DNA of 64,000 nucleotides, taken from the NCBI GenBank assembly GCA_026214975.1, contig JAOBSW010000175.1, positions 1 through 64,000 on the forward strand, in the 5' to 3' direction. The DNA is from Gentiana macrophylla (lineage: Eukaryota; Streptophyta; Magnoliopsida; Gentianales; Gentianaceae). Below are positions 49,801 to 59,925 of the stretch, in pieces. Below the pieces are notes generated by a model, which was given only the letters and a program-made list of their open reading frames with translations, did not search any database and had not been told where the DNA came from. Positions within the stretch are counted from its first letter, which is position 1, and the number at the start of each line of letters is the position of its first letter. Position numbers and translations under genes: made by a program.

Positions 49801-52800
49801 GCCAATGTTTTGTCTGCTTCAGGACCAACTTGAGCCTTTCCAGTCTCAAGTGAATCTGTACTTTTATGAAAAGCTGTTAAATCTACAGGAACCGAATCAG
49901 AACCTAGATTATCCAGCTTGGAACTAAGGCGAGGATATTCGGATATCCCTGTTGATGCATCATCAGACACAGCACCCCCTGGTGCCTGGGAAACAGTATT
50001 TTTCACTGCAACAGAGAACTGAGCAACTGAAGTGGTATCATGGACTTCAGGTTGATGGTTACAAGTATAAACAATAGATGATACTTCGCCATCTGAAGGT
50101 GCAGAAGGACTTTGAGTATCAGAAGACAAGACGATAGATATTCCTTTCTTCGATGAACTATTCCCATCATCAGATAAGGTTGAATTTCCAAGTGATTGAG
50201 ATTCTGAAGATATAGCTTGAATCTGGTCATCATTGACATCGAAATCTGACATCTGCCTCCTGCTGTTGAAATAGCCCAATTTACATTTAGCATTGAGTTC
50301 GGTATCTGTGTCAATTTCTGATTCTATGGTTGTAAGTGCGTCCATGTACTGCTCAACCTCACTAGCAAAGTCATCAAATTTACAGTCGCCTACACTCTCA
50401 CTGCTGCCTCCATCCACCGGATAAACTTTTTCACTGTTGCCATCTTGAGGAGTAGAAGGAACTTTATAAGCTTCAAAACAAGGGTCTCTGACATTGTATG
50501 TTTGCAAACCAGAATCTGATGTCAACCCGTCTGATAGTCCTGTCCCACTTGCAATCTCGTTTAGTTTCTCAGTGGGCAAGTCGACTTGATATGTCTCTTT
50601 CTTGACTGGAGATGGACTTGTGAATCTCTCCTTTAACTCTCTCTCAGGAGTCATTGTCTTGATCTTATCTATTTCAGATACAGGTTCGTGTCTACCATTG
50701 GGCAGTAATAGGAAAGGTGAAGAATCTACAGGAATATCATGGACTTCATTTTGATATGCCGAAGCAGACTTCAGAAACCTCTCCATGTAACTTTTACCAG
50801 ATTTTGTGTCGAATGGAAATCCATTCAGCCTTTTTCTCAATTTCACTCGGCGTGCAGGATCGGTGATTCCATTTTCGATACGCTCCTCTAGAAACAGTTG
50901 ATGAAGCCTGTGATGGTTCAAATGTACCAAATTAGAATTGCTACTCCAAGTCATCAGTTGAAGCACAAAAGAGCACAAAAGAGCACAAAAGAGCACATCG
51001 ACACAAAGAAACTTATAAAAAAAAATAGGGTTCTTACTTGGCATGTGACATTGATAAGACTTCTGGAGTTTCTCCATTCCTCCACTTTGATCCTTTCTTC
51101 TATTAGAGTAAGAAGAAATTAAACAAACTTACTAAAACAAGACGGTTGACAAGAATAAAAAGTGAAAGAGATTACAAATGTGATGGCGAGAAACACGCAG
51201 GAACAAAAGTAAGAACCCCAATAAGTGCATAAAGAACAATAGAATATAATACTTGAGCCTGGCTTTGTAACTTGTGTTGTTTTGTAAAGATGTCCAACAG
51301 CAAAACTAAAAAAGAAGCATTCTAAAAGTCAACGAGTATGGTTGAGGACAAGAAAACCACAAATTCGGGCCTATTTGGATTGAAAGATTTTAAGGGGAAA
51401 GAAATGATATGATTTGGAAAGATTCAATTTTGGTGCTTGGTATGTCTTAGTTAGAAAGAAAGGAAAGGAAAGCAAGGGAGAAGGAGGGATATGGTTCTTT
51501 GCAAATCGGGTGGTCTCGTTTCCTTCCAAAACATGTGGGAAATGAAAGAAAACAATTCATTTTTAGTAAAATTTAATTGACAACCTCCTGTTTAGTTCTG
51601 TCCAAACACTCAAAATAAACTTCACAATCCCTCCTCCTTTTCTTTCCTTTCTGTCACTCTATTTCATTTTCCCTTTTATCTAATTCCTTCAATCCAAACG
51701 GACACAAAGGTAATTTCATTACAAGGTACCTTTGCTTTACGGATTTTCCTTTCTCTTTGAATATCTCCAGATGATGACGTTTCCAATTTAAAAAATGATG
51801 GATCGGTGTAACGTTTCAAACATGCTCCAGCACCAGCCACATCAAACCTTAGAAGGGATTCAATTGTGGTGAGATTATTTGTCTCATTTAAGAAGTATTC
51901 GTCTTCTATTTAAAGAAGAAAAGTTTATCACCAAAAAAGAAGAAAAAAGTACTTGTCTAGAAGGAACAAACGAGGAGGTCCCCTGCTTTCCTCATATGAG
52001 TCCATAATAAATCGAGGTAAATCTCCACTCATGACCAGACTTTTCTCCATTCGCATTTTAGGATGCCAAACTATACCTGCAATACAAGGAGCTTTCCATA
52101 TGGTTATTTTATGCCTGAAGTTTACAAGTGAATATGGTAGTCTCAGTAATATCCTAAAAAGATAAATTGACAGTGGGTAGATTCATGTCTAGTTGGTGCT
52201 AGTTTCAGCAGGTGACTGAATTTAAGGAAAAGAAATTGACATATAGGATTTAAAAATAGCATTCTCAAATACACGTGTCATTTGATTTTTCTTTGAGAAA
52301 AAAAGAAAGCAATGATTCCAGGAAGACTGCCAATTGAAATGTTGTTTGAACATCAAAAGTACATAGATATTTAGAAGCAAAAACAACCAAAAAAAAGCCA
52401 ATGAAAGTGCTCTAACCAGGATTGTATAGAAATGAAGAATGGCTAGTCTGAGAGAGGAATGCCTTCTCAACAGCCGGAATTTCTGCTTCCAGCTGCTGAA
52501 CACGAATTATCAGGTTATGACCCCTTGTAGCAGTCACCATCACTTCTTCATGCAAATCATGAAATAACTCGGCCGCAAACCTTCAGTAATGATGATAAGA
52601 ACAATTAAACAGCTATAGTGGAAGTTAATTATATTTGGCAGACATGTGAGCATAGGCACTCATATTTATACATGCACCACAAAGTAGCGGAGTACACAAA
52701 ACGAAATCAATAGGAAAGGCAACTTAAGCCATGAATCACTCCCATCTTCTTAAATCCCTTTCTATACTTCTGGTAGTCTCAACACACAAACAGTGACAGC

Positions 52801-53533
52801 TTACTATGTTCATTATAAGGAAAATATCAGAGGTAAAGAGACTTTTAACGACTACAAACTCACAAGGGGGATAGGCATCTTCGAAAAATTCAGATGTTCA
52901 TCCTAGGAGATATGTACACAAACTAAACTAAGTTGACTGGAGAAAGTGAGGATGAAAGATAACAACTAGGTAAAAGTGGGTACACATGATAGCAGAAATC
53001 ACAGCTCAGCCACTAAGAATTGCCATATTACTTGCTTGACTTATTTCTGATCTGCATTACTCCTGGATGATCAAACCTTATAGGAAAAAAGTGTGGGTCC
53101 AAAAATTATGGAAACATCCTAAAGGAGAAACAAAAAAAGAAATGAAAAAAAAAATATAATCTCATTATACGACCATATCATATAAATCCCCTGAAGTTCA
53201 ATTGGATTCCGTAAAGCACCTAGGGAATGAAAATTGTCTAGATCTCAAAAACGAAAACGTAATTCCGAGCTGGAACACAAAAATATAATTGAAAGGAAGT
53301 TTAAAAGTCGCCAAATTTACTCTAAAAAAACACAAATATCAATTAAGGAACAAAAGCATAAACAGGGGGGCGGCTAACTCAGCGAGGTCGCCAAGCTGTC
53401 GAAGGACACCAACTAGACCGGCCATTGCAACACCTTCAAGTAGAGCTTCCGGATCATCCTTTTCAGCTGCTCTATAGAGTTCTGGATCAGCCAAACTATA
53501 CTCACTCCTTATCTGATACCGGCTAAGAGGCAT
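46805..53533 (-). CDS. SCAR: SCAR/WAVE family activator of ARP2/3, intact 10-exon gene
   Basis: Minus-strand exons: 53,533-53,379, 52,580-52,417, 52,076-51,953, 51,847-51,730, 51,099-51,038, 50,907-47,751, 47,651-47,313, 47,233-47,150, 47,053-46,949 and 46,858-46,805. All borders are GT-AG and phases join to an open frame of 1,453 residues. The N-terminus [20 protein letters not shown] and [20 protein letters not shown] is the SCAR homology domain (to about residue 205). A basic stretch ([14 protein letters not shown]) follows, then a long acidic, Ser-rich middle in one 3.2-kb exon, with [13 protein letters not shown] near its end. The C-terminus has a WH2 motif ([18 protein letters not shown]), a connector and the acidic tail [12 protein letters not shown], which bind actin and ARP2/3. 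The family drives branched actin in growing cells. Its length fits the Arabidopsis SCAR2/SCAR4 group. Its promoter region was replaced by a duplication. Confidence 0.96.
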
Positions 53534-53595
53534 TCTACCTTCTCTTGAAACCCTAATTCAATCAAAACGATAGCTCAGAACATTCACAACGAATC
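53534..53595 (-). other. Short conserved 5' leader of SCAR, cut by the duplication junction
   Basis: Only 62 bp separate the SCAR start codon from the junction at 53,595/53,596. Read on the minus strand, the junction has GATGAGCAG just before ATTCGTTGTG, so a splice acceptor could exist exactly there. Whether the leader is spliced is unknown. Confidence 0.45.
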
Positions 53596-54549
53596 TGCTC
53601 ATCATCTTTCAAAAGTAAAAGTTTACATACAGCAGTCTACAAATATTAAAACATTCTATTTATTAGTCAAAAGATCATAAAGATTAAATGGATTGTTTCC
53701 CTGAATCGTAAAATAGAAAAGCTTTGGGTTAAAGCGATAAAGGGGTTCTAAAATATGCAACAAAACACGTTTAAAAAGTAGTTTCAAATGCTATAAGATT
53801 GGGCAAAATATGAAGTTGTGACAAACAAACAGATTGAAGAAAAGCACAACATAAAATAAAGAGATTTGACTCATCTCTTGATTTGCATTTCACAAAATGT
53901 GATAAACAAAAAAGTCCATTTGAGCACATTCTATACATCATTCACAAGGACCTCATCCTCCTAACCTTGTTAACATTAAGCTGCAAAATATTGTACAATG
54001 CCCACACAAGAGCAGGACCACATAAGACACCATAAGTACACAAAGTCACAAACAAATGGAACAACACCCTATTATAATGGACACACCATTTGACAAGGTA
54101 ACCAATGAACTAACAAAACAATGAAGTCTACATTAGCATGTTTGAGATACATTCTACATTAGGAAGCAGTAGAAGTGCCATCATAGAGACAATGCCTACT
54201 CTAAGAAGACTTTGCCAAACAAATTCCAACACATTCTATTAGGTCCAAACACATCGAAGAAGTCGGAAGAATTTTTTGACAGGTTCAATTAAACAAGTGC
54301 TCATATAAAAGTGGAATAAATAAAGTCGGCCAAAATTGGATTTGAGACATCAAAAAATTCATCTAATTCACCTGTGACTTAGAATATATCAATTAAAACA
54401 ACCAAAGGTCATATACTTATTCACAAACCACAACAAAACAAGGAGAAATTAGACAGAACATGTAAACGAGAGATGAATAAGTAACAATCCTCTAAAGCCT
54501 ATCTGGACTGAGCTTAAGTAATACATAAAAATAAAAATAAATTAGTTAC

Positions 54550-54894
54550 CTTCCGAGACTCTGTTCAAACAATCTTTGTTCTTCAAGTTGTGTTTCACCA
54601 GACGTCTCTAAAAGCCCACCACGCCTTCCGGTTGCTCTCTTCACCGGGACCCTAAAATGGCGTGTTGGGTGGTGCTGGAACCCTAAAAATGACGACGGGA
54701 TTTGAGCTCTGAAATTGAACCGCGAACTGATAGGGGGAGGAAGAAGGGCTGTACGATACGGCGGCGATAGCGGTGATTACGGGAGGAGGAAGGGTTGCAG
54801 GTTGGTCGGAGTGAGGAAGAGGGAAGAAGGGGTTGAGAAGGGTCGAAGGGGAAGTGGAGGAGAGCAGATGGAAGGGCTTCTGATTTTCTACCAT
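54550..54894 (-). other. Leader-like exon copy 3, complete with splice donor
   Basis: Minus-strand copy starting MVENQKPFHLLSSTS and ending CTCGGAAG before GTAACTAATT (donor at 54,549-54,548). It lies about 1 kb upstream of, and in the same direction as, the intact SCAR gene. If it is transcribed it could act as an outside first exon for SCAR. That is an inference from position only. Confidence 0.5.
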
Positions 54895-55020
54895 TTTTGC
54901 TAAAGGATAAAATGGTTTGATATTATTAATTTTTTTAATAAAAAAATGCATTATTATGGAGGACCCATATTTGCTGACTGTAGCATTCGGTTGTTTTTCG
55001 GGAGTATTGTTCGGGGATTA

Positions 55021-55779
55021 GAGTGACCCAATAATAACCCCCAATTACACCCTCAAAATACATCGTTTTTTTGTTTTAGTTACATTTTTTCAACACCTAA
55101 AAAATAATTCACTCCAATAAGCAAACTCTATACACCCCCTAAAAACAACTTTTCTACTCCTAAAAAAAAGAAAAAACAATCTTTCTCTTACAAACAAACT
55201 GACCAAACGATTTGCTGCCACAAATTGAACAAATGCGATGGAAAGGAAAATTGCAGAATAGAAGGAAAAGAAAATTGCAGAATAAATTTTTTTGATTAAG
55301 TGAATAACAACAGAAAGAAGAAGTAGATTCATATCATCTTCATTGCTTTTCTTTTGCATTCAAGTGCTATTAATCTCTTTTTTCCTCTGATTTCTTTGTT
55401 TTTTTAGCATCAATTCATTGTTGAAGAAGGAAAACCAACAATGATATCAATTAAATCCAGACCCGTGAAGAAGATTTTTTTTTTTACTTATGGAAATTAT
55501 TAGAGAACAAAAATTGGTTCTGCTGTGACGATTCAAAGAAGTTTTCACCTTAAATCTGCCATATTTGATCCAAGGAGGGGAGAAAGAATTGCTTTGTGAC
55601 TGACACATGGAGAGAGAAGAAAGCTTTTTTGGTTGAAATATGCTCTACCAGCCACCTGAAATTTCGAGGTTGGTGTAGCTGATTTTCTTGGTCGGGAGTA
55701 GTGTCGAGTTTCCACTGTGGCCTTAAGGGCCCCGAAATTACTTTAAGAGGGATGGAACGGGGGTCCATTGGTGTTGCTC
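55021..55779. mobile_element. PIF/Harbinger-like non-autonomous element, 759 bp
   Basis: Comparison of the two duplication units shows this insertion directly. It is flanked by TTA at 55,018-55,020 and 55,780-55,782, the 3-bp target typical of PIF/Harbinger. The ends are GAGTGACCCAATAATAACCC and, read inverted from the right, GAGCAACACCAATGGACCCC, an imperfect inverted repeat of the kind seen in this superfamily. No transposase is present. It entered after the tandem duplication because unit 1 lacks it. Confidence 0.8.
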
Positions 55780-58068
55780 TTATAGCTCTATATCCAAAAA
55801 GAACTAAACAGAAGGCCGATCTTGAACCCACCATATTCATGTAAGATCCGACTTGCACATCCATCCATCCATGGCTTTTATAACCATGCATTGCAAGACA
55901 ACAAAGCACATCCAAGAAAGACATACAAAAATGATTGATCGTCCAGCATATACTCGAGGATTTTATTACCTCCGATAAGATCTACGCTTTCATGAATCAC
56001 TCCAGCTATCGTTATCATCATCCTCATCACTACCCACGAAAGCCTATTAAGATCACCCACCGCATTCGTGTTAGTATAATACCCATGCAATGAGTAAAGA
56101 ATGCAGATGAGCACAACATGAGAAGAAAGAGACCTGACGAATTGTTTTTGCTTTCTCCAAGATTGCAGCAACTTTCAGATTTGTTGCAGGACCCTGAATA
56201 CTAGGCCTCGAAACAACTGCAGGTTTAAGGTTGAAGGACTACCACATATGCATTATATGTTGTTAAGTCCTTAGCACAACATACTTTTATAAAAAGGATA
56301 CCTGGTGGCAAGTAATAAAATGAAATGACAATACCTTGGTCCTAATCTGTTCAAGAATAGAATCTCTATCATCCACCTTTTCCACTTCCGATCTTGCATG
56401 CTCCGTTACTTTCCTCAACTGCAAAAATTTTCATGTTAGCCAGCATCTAAAAAGCAAGACAGCTATTGAAAGAAAGCTATGAGCACAATAGCACTTACCT
56501 TGCTTTTATCGAGGGCAACAACAGCATCAATTAAAGGATTTCGAGGACGAGGTAACTTCATGTGTACACTGCCATTCTTCTTATGATGATCATCTTCCAC
56601 AGCTGGCCACAGCAATGGGCGTTCCATTGTTAATACTGCATTCTGAGGCTGGTCATTTTCGGTCATTGAAGGTTGTTTTGAGGTTGTGCATTCTGACCTC
56701 TGCCTAAGCTCACCAACTACGGAACTTGCTCTTGGGGCCATTTGATTTCTGAATTCGGTATGTTCTCCATAGGGATTCTCTGAAGCACCTAGAGCAGGCA
56801 AATGTGGAACAAAAGCTAATATAGCCTTATCTTCCTCCTGGGCTCGGATATGATATGGCGAGAATATCGATCGCAATCCAGGGAAATGTGAGAAACTATC
56901 GATGTAGGAAATTTGTTACTGAGCACATATGTTTCCCCTTTGAATCACCATGATCGTGCAATGGTGCCATTAGTGTTAAGGATTGACAAGAGTGAGCCAC
57001 TTCTTCCGTAGCGTGTCCGGAAACATGGGATGACCTTTCATTGTCAAAATCGATTGCTCCATAACTTGAAAGATTTAATAGTTGAGTATCCCGACCATCC
57101 TTAGATTGAAACAGAGATGGAAAATCATTGGCATTGTGCTGCACACAAAATCTCTCCCTGGTGACAAAGCATGTTGAAGCTTGGTGATTCTCCATCTGAG
57201 CGGGAGGAAGAGGTGGCAAGGAGGCATCTCTTCCATCGTAACGTGACTTGTACCAGTGGCAAAAAAGAATTAGTAGCCATTGAAACATCCATGGTTCCAG
57301 GAACATCAAAATCATTGCTCTCTTGTGATAAAAATTCCAACACAAGTGGTTGACTAGAACGGCTTTCTAGCAAGGTTTTAGATGAAGCATCACCGTTGTA
57401 ACACGCTCGATTTCTTCGAACCCCTGATCTCGTGCTCGAGTTAACTCCTCCTTCACTTTGCTTGGCACGGTCTCGTCAAAGTTCTTTGAGGCGGTGAGTC
57501 AACGATTTCTTCCCCAAAGGAAGCTTTCCATTCACCTCGTTTGGCGTGGGATCCAACTGAAATGTTGTCGAATGCATATTATCGATGCAAAATATCGGTC
57601 CAATATATCTTCCGACCTTTCGTGATCGACATAGCAAAGTCATCCACATCGCTTAATGCGGAAATGGAATAAGGTGGGTCTAGTTTTTTGTGGTGTAAAT
57701 TGTTTGCTACACATAATTTTAGAGGTTCATCCAGGTGGAGAAGCCTTTTCAACCACGGTCCAATATATTCATCTTCAAAAGCGGGAAGCGACTCTTCTAC
57801 CGAGTTTTTAGATCAACCAATGACTCATCAAGATCTTCAATGCCTTCCCCTTTCGGGCAAATGTATGAAGGCGCCAAATGCACTGAACATTGTCTCCAAA
57901 GAATGAAGGAATTGTCAAAGAATCCACTTCAAGATGATTAAAATTACATTTGCTCCCCTCTTGAAAGCGAGCAATTTCGTGTCCGTAGCCTCTCAATATG
58001 TTCCTTTTCACTACTCGAAATCTCCTACTTTAATCAGATGAATGGTACATCGAAACTATTTCGAATCA

Positions 58069-59579
58069 TGTTAAAGGTGATTTTATACGTTTTATAAGGA
58101 TATATTTTATATCAATTTCCCCCATATTTGGATGTTTTTCATAGAAATCGAGCTTTATATTGAATTATTGAGTAAATGGTGTTTTCAATAGTTAAATTGC
58201 GAAACGTAACGAATTATGTGCTTAAATGATGATTTTATATGATTTTGGAATTGTGTTACGCTTTGGTATGTTTTCCCTTAATTGTAGATACTCATTGATG
58301 ATGGAAAAAAGGATTTTAGAGAGCCAAATTCGAAGTTGGAAAGGAATCAATCACATTTATGGAAGAATAGAAGATTTAAGGAAAGAAATCAAGTTGATTG
58401 ATCCAGTGGACTGGCATCCAGAAGATTGGACGAGCGTTTGAAAAGCTGGACGGGCGTCCAGAAGAGGAAAAGTGATTCAGAGAGTTTGGACGTTGTTTGG
58501 ACGAGCGTCTTCCCTTGAGTCCAAAGCAGTTGGACGGGCGTCCAACCATCTTGGACGGGCGTCCACGGCCGACTGAAGCGCAACCGACCTAGTTTTTGAC
58601 CTAGCCGACTTATTTTCCTATTTAAGCAGAAGGCGCCCAAACCCTAAATCATACCTTTTCATACATAATTTCTCATACACTAAAACCACAGATGAGCGAC
58701 CGCGCACTTTGGGAGTCTTAAGGCCGGTCACCCGAGCCTTGTGCTCGGGTGATCCGAGGTTAGATTAGGATCGTTTATTTTCGTTTGTTGATTCATGGAG
58801 GTCAACCGTTGTATAAACTATGTGAGTTCATCTTTTTGATTTATTCAATCTTCGTTTATTTTCATGATCTTGATTTATTTTGTATTTTTCTATGCAATTT
58901 AAGATGCCATATGAATTAGATCGAGCGATCAGTTTGCTATTGATGTTTTACAATACGAGAGTTGCGTAAACGCTAGATCACCATAGAAAGATAGGATCTT
59001 TAATCGTTAATTCGTGACAAATTAATTGGTTAATTATCTAGGTTGTTAGATTCTAAAATACGAGAGTTAACCTGAATCTACACCTTCGTTTTGTATGAAA
59101 ATTGGTCTCAACATTCGGGAGAGGAGAGATCGATAATTGAATTCACTAAGGGATTAGGAATTCATAGCTTGAGAAATAGATTCACTAAGAGATTAGGAGT
59201 TTGTATCTCGTGTAAAGGTGAAACCACAATTTGAATTAAAATCATGAGATGAACTAGGATTGAAATCACTTGGTTTGTATTTTGTTTGATCCCATGTATC
59301 TTTAGTTTAGAGTCGTTTTATTGTTTGTTATAGGTTAGATTTATTTTAGTTGTTCTATCTTCGTTTATATGTTTTTCTTTCGCTTATTTGTTTTCATGAG
59401 TAGCAATTGAGAGGGTTAATAAGACTAGATTCAACATCCCAATTCCCTGTCGATCGACCCCTTACTTATCTCGCTCTACTATCAACAACCCGGTATTCGG
59501 TCGGTTAGGAGTTAGTTTTGCATATAGGTTAGGGTTTATAAATTTTCTTTTTGTTTAGTGATGCAAAATCCTCCGAACA
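58069..59579 (+). mobile_element. Solo LTR, 1,511 bp, probably Ty3/gypsy type
   Basis: Alignment with the intact SCAR copy defines the insert exactly: AATCA target copies at 58,064-58,068 and 59,580-59,584, and LTR ends TGTTAAAGGTG and CCTCCGAACA. A TATA-like CTATTTAAGC lies at about 58,618, so transcription would run on the plus strand. U5 near 59,440 reads AATTCCCTGTCGATCGACCC, a word I associate with Tat/Athila-type gypsy LTRs (from memory). Five GGACGNGCGTCC-like palindromes lie upstream of the TATA box. With no internal domain, it arose by recombination between two LTRs. Confidence 0.92.
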
Positions 59580-59784
59580 AATCATTATATACAAAATCTT
59601 TGAAATGTCTGTCTTGGTCATTGAACCGAGTGTCATCTCAACGCTTTCGCTTTCGCATGCGATGTAATCGTGAACATCGAACAGATCCAAATCACGACTA
59701 GGTACCATCTTCATTATAGCAGCACCCACTGTGTCAGAAGGTCTCTCAAAATATTCCTTTTCACTATCTCGATGTTCCTTGCTT

Positions 59785-59925
59785 GTTTATTACGATTGTA
59801 AATAATCAACTACTTTCGAACAACATACACAATTGATTCCCTCCCGATGTTTGCCTTGGAAGTTGCATAGAGTGTTATCTCTCTGTTGAAGGGCAATTAT
59901 TATCAACTCCAGCAGCCTCTTTGGA
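59785..59925. other. ~140-bp insertion of unknown origin in the SCAR pseudogene
   Basis: The intact copy reads TTGCTTAAGCTGTTCACGAT. Here TTGCTT is followed by about 140 bp (starting GTTTATTACGATTGTAAATA) before CACGATGATGC resumes. I see no inverted ends or target duplication and do not recognise it. Confidence 0.6.

Larger units (their letters stand above)
45336..53595. repeat. Tandem duplication, unit 1 (contains the intact SCAR gene)
   Basis: TGCTCATCATCTTTCAAAAG starts unit 1 at 45,336 and recurs at 53,596, an offset of 8,260 bp. From there the two units match closely for long stretches (for example 45,336-46,190 against 53,596-54,450). Left of 45,336 and left of 53,596 the sequences differ, so the junction is sharp. 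Unit 1 runs from inside the MULE-like element through the whole SCAR gene to 62 bp upstream of its start codon. Confidence 0.9.
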
